This document shows, piece by piece, positions 56,174 to 63,928 of a stretch of 64,000 nucleotides of DNA. A program made the position numbers and the translations under genes. This stretch comes from JABMMZ01 sp044357345. GTDB lineage: Bacteria; Bacteroidota; Bacteroidia; NS11-12g; UBA955. The notes beneath the pieces were generated by a model. It saw only the letters and a program-made list of their open reading frames with translations, made no database searches and had not been told where the DNA came from. Each line of letters starts with the position of its first letter. The first letter of the stretch is position 1. The stretch covers positions 6,453 to 70,452 of the forward strand of contig JBIKPR010000005.1 in NCBI GenBank assembly GCA_044357345.1, given 5' to 3'.

Positions 56174-56245
56174 TTAGTATTCAACGGATTTATTCATTGA
56201 AGTACATATTTATATGCTTTTATTTTATTTTTTCAATTAAAGAAG

Positions 56246-56275
56246 TTGCAGAGTGCAAAAACATTTTTATATTTG
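56246..56275 (+). promoter_or_regulatory. Promoter of the ArsR-type gene
   Basis: TTG at 56246-56248, a 19-base spacer and TATATTTG at 56268-56275 match the Bacteroidota pattern. The -7 element ends 6 bases before the first ATG (56282), so the mRNA would be leaderless or nearly so. Confidence 0.7.
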
Positions 56276-56281
56276 CAAGGT

Positions 56282-56620
56282 ATGGCAATGAGTAAAAAAT
56301 CACTGTTTGATGAGTCTGAAATTGAACTTAGTACAGTATGTAAAGCAATGGGGCATCCGGCAAGGATTAAAATCATTAAAATTCTATTGGCTAAGAACGA
56401 TCAAACATGCCAGGAGATAGTTGATAAACTTCCATTAAGTCAATCTACTGTATCTCAGCACCTAAGCGAGCTTAGAAATGCACAGCTAATAAAAGGCAAA
56501 AACCATAAGACCAGTGTCATATACAGTGTAGACAAAGATTATTTAGCTAAATCTCAAAAGATGTTGAGCGAGCTGTTCTATGCCCACATTTTTAATGTCA
56601 AGCAGACTACCCTTTTCTAA
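56282..56620 (+). CDS. ArsR-family winged-helix transcriptional regulator
   Basis: A 112-residue regulator. The winged helix spans about residues 20-95, with the recognition helix in LPLSQSTVSQHLSELRNAQLI. The metal-site motif ELCVC of arsenic/zinc sensors is absent, so it may sense something else or act by protein contacts. The start is ATG 56282 or 56288; the further upstream reading from TTG 56246 is excluded because that TTG is part of the promoter. It is convergent with the XRE gene, whose stop lies 1 base away. Confidence 0.85.
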   Translation: MAMSKKSLFDESEIELSTVCKAMGHPARIKIIKILLAKNDQTCQEIVDKLPLSQSTVSQHLSELRNAQLIKGKNHKTSVIYSVDKDYLAKSQKMLSELFYAHIFNVKQTTLF

Positions 56621-56621
56621 A

Positions 56622-56963
56622 TTATTTAACTGCTTCTAAATACTCTTGAAAGTCTGTAATTAAGCTTCCAAGTTCCTTTTGCACTTCCTTAATCTTATTT
56701 AAACGATCTAATGCATCGTTTTTTATTATCTCTATAAATTGCCCTTTTTGAGATCTTAACATCTCCCCATGGCCGAATAGCAGCCAATCTGGACTTATAT
56801 CTTCAAAATTCTTAAGTATTGTAATAATTAAATCAGTACTGGCTTTGTTTCTCCCAGAATTGATATGGGACATAACAGCATTTGATATACCAACTTTGTT
56901 GGCAAACTCAATTCGACTTAGGTCTGAGTAGTTAAAAACCTCTATTATCCTGGATTCAAGCAT
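56622..56963 (-). CDS. XRE-family helix-turn-helix regulator
   Basis: A 113-residue protein. Residues 5-66 are a Cro/C1-type HTH: SRIEFANKVGISNAVMSHINSGRNKASTDLIITIL, followed by FEDISPDWLLFGHGEML, a pattern common in Bacteroidota XRE regulators. The remaining 45 residues form a helix, likely a dimerisation coiled coil. Its upstream region holds four regularly spaced dyads, so autoregulation is likely (inferred). No toxin or phage gene is adjacent. Confidence 0.85.
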   Translation of the reverse strand: MLESRIIEVFNYSDLSRIEFANKVGISNAVMSHINSGRNKASTDLIITILKNFEDISPDWLLFGHGEMLRSQKGQFIEIIKNDALDRLNKIKEVQKELGSLITDFQEYLEAVK

Positions 56964-56986
56964 CTTATATATATTGTTTAAGTGTA

Positions 56987-57066
56987 TTTACAGGTGTAAA
57001 TTAACCCCTTTACAAATGTAAAACAATTGCTTTACAAATGTAAACAGGTCTTTTTACATTTGTAAA
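56987..57066. promoter_or_regulatory. Array of four palindromic operators upstream of the XRE gene
   Basis: Dyads TTTACAGGTGTAAA (56987-57000), TTTACAAATGTAAA (57009-57022), the same again (57031-57044) and TTTACATTTGTAAA (57053-57066). All have arms TTTACA/TGTAAA and an exact 22-bp repeat distance, while the 8-bp spacers differ. Boxes 2 and 3 contain TACATTTG on the minus strand and box 4 on the plus strand, each a match to the -7 consensus. The nearest box is 24 bases before the XRE start. Confidence 0.85.
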
Positions 57067-57606
57067 CATTTTATATACCAGAACTAAATACACTTATACT
57101 ATTGAATATTAGGCATTTGTGGATTTTACGCTTGTTAATGAGTTGTAGAAACTTATATAATTTACTTAGAAAATAGGTTGATTCTTAAATCTACTGTTGA
57201 AAACAAACAATTCCAATTGTAGAAATGGACATAAATATATGCTTTTTATAATATCTATAATTAAATGATATTTAAATACTTATATATATTGTTTTATGAA
57301 ATATTAATAAGATTTACAGGCGTTCTGCCCCCTATTTACAAATGAAATTGGATAAGATTCTTGTATAAAGGGACTTTTTGTTGGTTAAAATCTATTTGCA
57401 CCAACCTACTCAACTAAAATTAAAATTCAGATTAGTCTCTGGGATTTTAATTTGTATTCTAGTTAATGGCCAAGGAGATTTAATATTTGAATTATGTTAA
57501 TATTGTTATAATTATTCAATAGAATAATTATGTTTATACATTGATTGGTTTTGATCGAAATTTTTGACAACTTCCATTTTAGCTTTAGAAACTAAAAAGG
57601 AATGCT
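57067..57606. other. Long intergenic region between XRE operators and MFS gene
   Basis: About 540 bases without a supported ORF, very AT-rich. It contains a diverged second copy of the XRE leader (57279-57348, separate entry). The remainder shows no terminator or clear repeat. Confidence 0.6.
57279..57348. repeat. Diverged second copy of the XRE leader with degenerate operators
   Basis: CTTATATATATTGTTT at 57279-57294 is identical to 56964-56979, directly in front of the XRE start codon. In both copies it is followed by TTTACAGG and, 22 bp later, TTTACAAATG. Here the boxes are degenerate: TTTACAGGCGTTCT (57313-57326) and TTTACAAATGAAAT (57335-57348). The distance from the 16-mer to the first box is 11 bp longer than in the intact copy. 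Confidence 0.7.
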
Positions 57607-58785
57607 TTATCTCGAATATTTATGTTTAGAATAAAACGGAATGATTAAACCAAGAGGCAATGCGGCTAGAACTGAAGAAAGAAGAAAGGCGTTGAAAAAA
57701 TTGTCTGCAATGTTATTGTATATTAGACCAGCGCATGCTGAACCTAAAATGATCCCTAACTCTAAAAATATAAACAAGGTTCCAAATGCTTTACCTTTTA
57801 AGTTTGGCAATGCTAGATCTGCCGCCCAAGCAAACAGTGATGGAGATATGAGTCCAAATCCAATTCCAAAAAACACAGAAGAAATAATATAGGCCTCGAA
57901 TTTAAATGAAAGTGCTAAAGTAAGCATGCTGATGCTAAGAAATACAGAACCAATAATTGAAATGATTCGTCGACCAAAACGGTCGCTCCACCTCCCTGCC
58001 ATAAACCTTATAAAGACAGAAGATATAATGTAAATGGCCATATAGGTGCCTTTATTTTCAACCCCTATAAAATTTGAATAATCTGCGATTAGTGCCAAAA
58101 CTGCTCCAGATGAAAATGCAGTTAACAACAGAACAATTGATGGAATAAGAACACGTGGTTCTAATAATTCTGATCGTTTAATTTTGAAAATTTTCCAGGA
58201 GATTTTTGTTGGATTTTTAATGGTCTCTTCTAAGGTTAAAAATATAAGCAATGAGGTTAAACCTAGGATTGAAGCAACTATGAACATGGTATCCAAACCA
58301 AATTCAGCAGTACATTTGCTACCAATAACCCACCCGATTGCATTTCCAATATTATTGCATATACCAACAATTCCCATTGCTTCACCCCTTTTTTCAAAAG
58401 GTACAATGTCGTCTGCATAGGCCGTAAAGCCAGTTGGTGTAAATCCTGCACAAATACCATGAAATGCTCTATTGGCAAAAAACAATAAAGCTATGGGTAT
58501 AAACAAATAAAAGAAACAAGCTAAAGTAGTTATAATGGCACCGATGCACATAACAAAGACGCGGCCCACTGAATCAGAAAATTTGCCACTAAATGGGCGA
58601 GAAATTAACGCAATTAATGCAAATGAAGGAATAATCAACCATTTGTAATTATTGCCACCAATTTGATCTAATAAAATTGGCAAATCTGGAAGAACCATTG
58701 TAAAGCTGCTAAAGAAAAACAAGCAAGCGGTACAAAGTTTCCAAAACTTTAATGGGTAGACAGCTCTATGCGACAAAAAAATCAA
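57607..58785 (-). CDS. Major facilitator superfamily transporter
   Basis: A 392-residue secondary transporter with about 12 transmembrane helices. The loop 2-3 motif A appears as RPFSGKFSDSVGR (about 62-74) and again in the second half as RFMAGRWSDRFGRR (about 256-269), as expected for the duplicated fold. The substrate (drug, sugar or other) is not readable. It starts at a TTG overlapping the lepA stop (TTGA), which suggests translational coupling to lepA. Confidence 0.82.
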   Translation of the reverse strand: MIFLSHRAVYPLKFWKLCTACLFFFSSFTMVLPDLPILLDQIGGNNYKWLIIPSFALIALISRPFSGKFSDSVGRVFVMCIGAIITTLACFFYLFIPIALLFFANRAFHGICAGFTPTGFTAYADDIVPFEKRGEAMGIVGICNNIGNAIGWVIGSKCTAEFGLDTMFIVASILGLTSLLIFLTLEETIKNPTKISWKIFKIKRSELLEPRVLIPSIVLLLTAFSSGAVLALIADYSNFIGVENKGTYMAIYIISSVFIRFMAGRWSDRFGRRIISIIGSVFLSISMLTLALSFKFEAYIISSVFFGIGFGLISPSLFAWAADLALPNLKGKAFGTLFIFLELGIILGSACAGLIYNNIADNFFNAFLLSSVLAALPLGLIIPFYSKHKYSR

Positions 58786-60572
58786 TCATCAAGTTTCAAA
58801 ACCGCCATGAATGCAGATTGAGGAATTTCAACGTTACCCACTTGCCTCATGCGTTTTTTACCTTCCTTCTGCTTTTCTAATAATTTTCTTTTTCTGCTGA
58901 TATCACCACCGTAACATTTGGCTGTTACATCTTTTCTCAATGCACTCAACGATTCTCTTGCAATAATTTTCGCTCCAATAGAAGCTTGTATTGCTATTTC
59001 AAATTGCTGTCTTGGAATAAGTTCTCTTAGTTTTTTACAAATTTTCTTTCCTAAATCGTATGCTCTGTCGCGGTGAATTATAGATGAAAGTGCATCAATT
59101 ATATCTTTATTCAGCATAATATCCATTTTAACCAAATGGGATAATTTGTATTCAGTAGGGTGATAATCGAAAGAAGCATATCCTCTACTAATTGATTTTA
59201 ATTTATCGTAAAAATCAAATACAACTTCTGCTAAAGGCATTTCAAAACTTAGTTCTACCCTGTTGGTTGTCAAATAAACTTGATTTTTAATAAGGCCTCT
59301 TTTATCCATACACAAGGCAATTACCGGTCCGACAAAATCGGTTGATGTGATAATTGATGCGTGTATGTATGGTTCCTCAACATATTCAATAAAATTAGGG
59401 TCAGGTAAATCACTTGGATTGTTTACTTCCACCATCTCCCCTTTTTTTGTATAGGCTTTATAAGAAACGTTCGGAACAGTGGTGATAACGGTCATGCCAA
59501 ATTCACGCTCCAAACGTTCTTGAATAATTTCCATATGGAGCATTCCGAGGAAACCACAACGGAAACCAAAACCTAAGGCCGCTGAACTTTCTGGCTCAAA
59601 AACTAAGGAGGCATCGTTTAGCTGAAGTTTGAACATACTCTCTCTTAGCTCCTCATAATCTTCAGTATCAACAGGATAAATCCCTGCGAAAACCATAGGT
59701 TTCACATCTTCAAATCCTTTAATGGCTTCTTTTGTAGGATTTAATTTACTTGTTATTGTGTCACCTACCTTTACCTCTTTTGCTTGTTTGATGCCAGTAA
59801 TAATATATCCAACATCACCTGCTAATACCTGTTGGCGAGGTTCTGGCACCAATTTCAAAGCTCCAACTTCATCGGCGTTGTATTCATTTTCAGTATTCAT
59901 GAATTTAACCATTTCACCTTTGCTTATTGAACCATCAATTACCTTGTAATAGGCAATAATTCCCCTAAATGAATTAAATACAGAATCAAAAATCAAAGCT
60001 TTTAAAGGCGCATTTATATTACCTTTAGGAAAAGGCACTCGTGAAACTATTGCTTTAAGAATATCGTGAACACCCATTCCAGTTTTACCACTGGCGGCAA
60101 TTATACTTTCTCGATCGCATCCTATTAAATCTACAATTTGGTCTTTTACCTCTTCTGGCATAGCGCCTGGCAAATCCATTTTATTCAAAATTGGAATAAT
60201 TTCAAGATCATGCTCAATGGCAAGATATAGGTTACTGATTGTTTGGGCTTGAATACCTTGAGAGGCATCAACAATTAATAATGCACCCTCACATGCGGCT
60301 ATACTTCTACTTACTTCATAACTAAAATCTACGTGGCCAGGTGTATCGATTAAATTTAACACATAGTTTTTGCCATCCAATGTGTAATTCATTTGGATTG
60401 CATGGCTTTTAATGGTAATTCCCCTTTCACGTTCAAGGTCCATGTTATCTAAAACTTGAGCCATCATTTCTCTTTTAGAGATGGTATTGGTATATTCAAG
60501 TAATCTATCTGCTAAAGTACTTTTTCCATGGTCAATGTGTGCGATAATACAGAAATTGCGTAGGTGCTGCAT
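58782..60572 (-). CDS. lepA: Elongation factor 4 (LepA)
   Basis: A ribosomal GTPase that affects initiation and back-translocation. G1 AHIDHGKST (about 10-18), G3 LIDTPGHVDF, G4 LNKMDLPGA, domain III FRCGFLGMLHMEIIQERLEREF and the LepA-specific C-terminus with RDVTAKCYGGDISRKRKLLEKQKEGKKRMRQ-type basic helix (split here only for description). 596 residues from the ATG at 60572; a longer frame would begin at a TTG at 60587. Upstream of and coupled to the MFS gene. Confidence 0.96.
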   Translation of the reverse strand: MQHLRNFCIIAHIDHGKSTLADRLLEYTNTISKREMMAQVLDNMDLERERGITIKSHAIQMNYTLDGKNYVLNLIDTPGHVDFSYEVSRSIAACEGALLIVDASQGIQAQTISNLYLAIEHDLEIIPILNKMDLPGAMPEEVKDQIVDLIGCDRESIIAASGKTGMGVHDILKAIVSRVPFPKGNINAPLKALIFDSVFNSFRGIIAYYKVIDGSISKGEMVKFMNTENEYNADEVGALKLVPEPRQQVLAGDVGYIITGIKQAKEVKVGDTITSKLNPTKEAIKGFEDVKPMVFAGIYPVDTEDYEELRESMFKLQLNDASLVFEPESSAALGFGFRCGFLGMLHMEIIQERLEREFGMTVITTVPNVSYKAYTKKGEMVEVNNPSDLPDPNFIEYVEEPYIHASIITSTDFVGPVIALCMDKRGLIKNQVYLTTNRVELSFEMPLAEVVFDFYDKLKSISRGYASFDYHPTEYKLSHLVKMDIMLNKDIIDALSSIIHRDRAYDLGKKICKKLRELIPRQQFEIAIQASIGAKIIARESLSALRKDVTAKCYGGDISRKRKLLEKQKEGKKRMRQVGNVEIPQSAFMAVLKLDD

Positions 60573-60659
60573 AAAATAAGGGTGCAAAAATAGTTTAAAT
60601 AGATGAAATTAATGTATTTATTGATTTAAAGATAGCCACAAATCAGCTATAAAAATAAA

Positions 60660-60686
60660 GAGCGAACATCATTTTCAGATGTTCGC
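60660..60686 (-). terminator. Intrinsic terminator of the last secreted-protein gene
   Basis: GCGAACATC (60662-60670) and GATGTTCGC (60678-60686) pair perfectly around a 7-base loop. On the minus strand the stem is followed by TCTTTATTTTTA, so it ends transcription coming from 60744. Confidence 0.8.
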
Positions 60687-60743
60687 CCTATTACACAAAT
60701 ACACAATTAGTGATCCTATTAATAGATCATTCGACCAATATCT

Positions 60744-63134
60744 TTATTGTTTAATAATCTTACTTTGGCTAGTTATGCCATCGATATTTAATTCGATATA
60801 GTAAACCCCAGCTATAAATTTACTTAAATCTAATTGAAAATTAAGCCCGATTAAATTTTGGAAAATCAATAGTTTTTCACCGAATGCATTGTAAACAGAT
60901 ATACTAGCATTTTCATTGTTCGGAATGTTTACATTTAATACCCCAGCAACTGGTTGTGGGTATAAATTTATCTGACTGCTTATTTCATCATTAAAGTTAA
61001 TTACACTAATTTTAGAGTAATTAATACTTCCATTTAAGTCTGTTTGTTTTAACCTGTAGTATTGAATTCCAATTTTAGTATTGTAATCAAATAGTTCGTA
61101 ATTTAGAATTCCATTTGAATTTTCTGAGCCTTTAATTACGCCTATGTTACTCCAAAATTTCGCATCATATGACTTTTCAACTGTGAAATAATCATTGTTA
61201 ATTTCATTTGATGTACTCCACTTTACTAAAACATTTTTACCTTGCTTCAATGTTGTAAAATTCAACAATGAAATAGGCAATGGATTTAGAGAACTTACTG
61301 AACCCAAAGTGAAAGTTCCAAAATTAGAGATACCACTGTTGCTTTCAACAGTTCCAATATTATTGCTTCCTGTAATGCTTGAATTACCTGTCGATTCCCA
61401 ATTAGAACCAGTATATCTAGCGACCCTTAAATCACTTGCATTTTTAATACCTCCACTTCTTGTAGTGTTATAACTCAATTTAACCTGGACATTGGAGGAA
61501 CCTGTTGTCCTGTCAAGTATCCAATATTCTTTCATACTTACGAGGTCTAAGCTAGTATCTACGTTTGTCTGAGAGTAAACGCTTGGATAATATTCTGCTG
61601 TAAATTGATCATTCACATTGTTGGGAGTAGATATTGATATTGGAGCATAAATTGACCCATTGCCTATTGGAAAAGTGAATGCATCGTTACCAACCTTAGT
61701 GACAGGGCCATGGATGTGGCTATTGTTTGAAGCTGCGGTTAAAATGGTTATTCCATCACTAATTACTACAAATCGGTCGTAATTTACATCATTAAATATA
61801 AACCCACTATCAAAATCTATCGAATCCAAAATAATAAGGTTACTGTATAGTTCTATAGTGCTACTTGTATTTAGTCTTAAATTTTTGACTATCGGAGGAT
61901 TGATAGTGTCTGCGTAAAAATCTTGAGATTGGTTTCCATCAACAATAAACCAACCACCTCCAAGACCAAAACTTATTTCGTTTGGACCATCTGTATCTAT
62001 GTCATTTGCAAATGTATTATTACCTGAGTATGCAGGTTCAAGTTGCCCTGTAGAAGACTCGATAAACCAAACATTTGCGTTATAGTCGTCTCCATTAGTT
62101 GTGGCTAATCTTAACAAACTGCTTGAACTATTTCTAATTTCTGTTGAACCATTTATTGTATTTCCTCCAGCTACGGAATTGTCACCGCCCCCAACTTTGT
62201 TTAGAATAGTCCCATCGCCGAGAGTTGTATTTTGCATGGTGTCCAAATTATCGAATTCAATTGTTCCATTTTCAAAAGTCCCACCTTTTAAATTAAGGTT
62301 ATTTACCGACCAAGTTGTGCTGTTGGCATCCACTACACCTTTTATAATGCTTAACCCATTTATTGATAGATTATCTTCTGTTTTGAATGAATCAGTTGTA
62401 TTAACCAATAATCTATTAAAATAATATTTATCTCCAAATAGAGTAGTTTTACCATTAAAAACAGACACCCCAGAGGTTCCCATTGAAAACGACACCACAT
62501 ATGTTGAACTTTGAGTGCTTATTGAACATGGAAAATAATTTGCATAGTTGTATGCAGGTTCTAATTGTCCTGATGATTGTTCATTAAAGTAAATATAACC
62601 AAGCTGATAAGTATCGGCTGCACCACTTGCAAGTCTTAAGCGAGACGTAGATGAATTGACAATACTTACAGAACCATTAAACGAGTTAGAACCAAATAAA
62701 TCATTATTTGCCCCACCTGTTTTGTCTATAGTAAATTGTGAACCATTGGCATCAAATATAGTATTTTGCATACTAGAGATATTTGCTGCCGATATTATCC
62801 CCCTGAGCAATGTTCCACCTGTAAAATCAGCGTCGCCAGTAACAGTAAGAGTGAAATTATTTAAATTAAAAATCCCTGCAGATTGTGATAAATTAGAAAT
62901 AGTTGTATTAGCTGACAATAAAGGCTGAGTGCCAGAATTTGAATTTATCACCACATCATCGGATGCCCCAGGTGTCGTATTAGAACCAGTATTAGTACCC
63001 GAAATTGACCAATTTCCAGAATTTGTCCATGCGTTGGAAACCGACCCTGTCCAAGTAAAAGTCCAAGCGTTCAAATCCAAGTTACTAAGCATTATCAAAG
63101 CTGTTAAAGAACAAAAGTTTTTGATTTTTTTCAT
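60744..63134 (-). CDS. Secreted beta-solenoid-like protein with T9SS type A sorting domain
   Basis: Start at the ATG at 63134 (MKKIKNFCSLTALIMLSNLDLNA) gives a signal peptide and 796 residues. It opens with WTGSVSNAWTNSGNWS, a motif of surface proteins with Asn/Gly-rich repeats. Two long similar segments follow (about 135-220 and 305-390), each ending in a SSGQLEPAY or SSTGQLEPAY stretch, suggesting internal duplication of a beta-solenoid. Residues about 600-710 resemble a Bacteroidota Ig-like domain (FTTLKQGKNVLVKWSTSNEINNDYFTVEKS). The end (YPQPVAGVLNVNIP to KIIKQ) is a type A sorting domain. Likely surface or matrix component. Confidence 0.8.
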   Translation of the reverse strand: MKKIKNFCSLTALIMLSNLDLNAWTFTWTGSVSNAWTNSGNWSISGTNTGSNTTPGASDDVVINSNSGTQPLLSANTTISNLSQSAGIFNLNNFTLTVTGDADFTGGTLLRGIISAANISSMQNTIFDANGSQFTIDKTGGANNDLFGSNSFNGSVSIVNSSTSRLRLASGAADTYQLGYIYFNEQSSGQLEPAYNYANYFPCSISTQSSTYVVSFSMGTSGVSVFNGKTTLFGDKYYFNRLLVNTTDSFKTEDNLSINGLSIIKGVVDANSTTWSVNNLNLKGGTFENGTIEFDNLDTMQNTTLGDGTILNKVGGGDNSVAGGNTINGSTEIRNSSSSLLRLATTNGDDYNANVWFIESSTGQLEPAYSGNNTFANDIDTDGPNEISFGLGGGWFIVDGNQSQDFYADTINPPIVKNLRLNTSSTIELYSNLIILDSIDFDSGFIFNDVNYDRFVVISDGITILTAASNNSHIHGPVTKVGNDAFTFPIGNGSIYAPISISTPNNVNDQFTAEYYPSVYSQTNVDTSLDLVSMKEYWILDRTTGSSNVQVKLSYNTTRSGGIKNASDLRVARYTGSNWESTGNSSITGSNNIGTVESNSGISNFGTFTLGSVSSLNPLPISLLNFTTLKQGKNVLVKWSTSNEINNDYFTVEKSYDAKFWSNIGVIKGSENSNGILNYELFDYNTKIGIQYYRLKQTDLNGSINYSKISVINFNDEISSQINLYPQPVAGVLNVNIPNNENASISVYNAFGEKLLIFQNLIGLNFQLDLSKFIAGVYYIELNIDGITSQSKIIKQ

Positions 63135-63596
63135 ATTGAGTATTAGGTTGTGGCGTGTTGTGTAAGTGTTTTCAGAGAAAATGAGCATTTCTGCTTGTAA
63201 TGTAAAAATACTCATTTTTGATTTCCTCGAAAGTAACAGTATTTATAAATATATCAAAGTAAAAATAGAGTAGATTGGACTGTTTAATTTATAAATCTAT
63301 TAAACACTTAACATTAAGGATTTTATATTAAAACATAAAATTACGAAACATCAACTAATGACTTTGAATAGAATGTTTCTGTCCTCTTTTTTCTACAAAA
63401 AACAGCTAAAAATACTAGCTTAATAACACATTTAAAAACTGAAATTCGATTAATTTCAAAATCGGCACAATTAAATTAGATGGTATTAAGATGTTTAAAA
63501 ATAAAGATATATAAGCTTCCTGGTTTAATGAGAAAAAATAAGAGTATTTTTAAATACCAATATTGTACTTATAAGATTTTATATTAAAATAACATA

Positions 63597-63626
63597 TTGT
63601 AATTGTAAGTTATAATGTTAATTTTG
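63597..63626 (+). promoter_or_regulatory. Consensus promoter of a candidate small RNA
   Basis: TTG at 63597-63599, exactly 19 bases, then TAATTTTG at 63619-63626. No ORF of useful length begins downstream before the terminator at 63660-63690. Confidence 0.65.
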
Positions 63627-63630
63627 CACT

Positions 63631-63690
63631 GTGTTTTCATAGTTTTAGTTTTTAGACAGGGGCCGAACATTGTTCGGTCCTTTTCTATTT
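63631..63690 (+). ncRNA. Candidate small RNA, about 60 nt
   Basis: Between a consensus promoter and an intrinsic terminator there are only about 30 bases, T-rich and without a start codon that leads to a meaningful peptide. The terminator stem pairs GGG-CCGAAC (63660-63668) with GTTCGG-TCC (63672-63680), including one G-T pair, and is followed by TTTTCTATTT. I recognise no known RNA family (too short for 6S or tmRNA). It could also be an attenuated leader of a gene to the right. Confidence 0.4.
63660..63690 (+). terminator. Intrinsic terminator downstream of the 63.6 kb promoter
   Basis: Nine-pair GC-rich stem with loop ATT and a T-rich tail; the only GC-rich structure in this AT-rich stretch. 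Confidence 0.75.
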
Positions 63691-63721
63691 AAAAGAAATT
63701 CTAAATTTAAGTTTCTGAATA

Positions 63722-63761
63722 AAAAAACCTTTACCCAACATTTCTGCCGAATAAAGGTTTT
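63722..63761 (-). terminator. Intrinsic terminator on the minus strand
   Basis: AAAACCTTTA (63724-63733) and TAAAGGTTTT (63752-63761) are perfect inverted copies around 18 bases. On the minus strand the stem runs into seven Ts, so it ends a transcript coming from the right. Confidence 0.7.
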
Positions 63762-63835
63762 GCTAAAAATCAACTACCTCACATTATATCTTTCAAAGTT
63801 CATAGAACTTTTGATTTTTCATTTCTTTTAAGCAA

Positions 63836-63928
63836 CTAATCAAACGGAAAGTGTGAGATTAGTGTGATTAATTTAAGGGCCAAAATGATCGCAATAAATT
63901 TTTTAATTCTCGTTTTTTGATTTCCCAT
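63836..63928 (-). CDS. Possible 30-residue hydrophobic peptide
   Basis: ATG at 63928 opens 30 codons with a basic start (MGNQKTRIKKF) and a hydrophobic helix (IAIILALKLITLI) ending in SHFPFD. It lies 75 bases upstream of the minus-strand terminator. The chance of such a short frame occurring at random is high; listed only because a terminator in the right direction follows and no other gene explains that terminator. Confidence 0.2.
   Translation of the reverse strand: MGNQKTRIKKFIAIILALKLITLISHFPFD

Noticed and set aside
56246..56281. N-terminal extension of the ArsR protein from TTG 56246
   Set aside because: That TTG is the -33 element of a well-formed promoter and the mRNA would begin downstream of it.
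60694..60707. CACAAATACACAAT shared with 63959-63972
   Set aside because: Only 14 bases and no further similarity around; not enough to call a repeat family or shared promoter.
63319..63589. 15-bp direct repeat GATTTTATATTAAAA as a mobile-element trace
   Set aside because: Low complexity and no flanking inverted repeats or transposase; expected occasionally in such AT-rich sequence.
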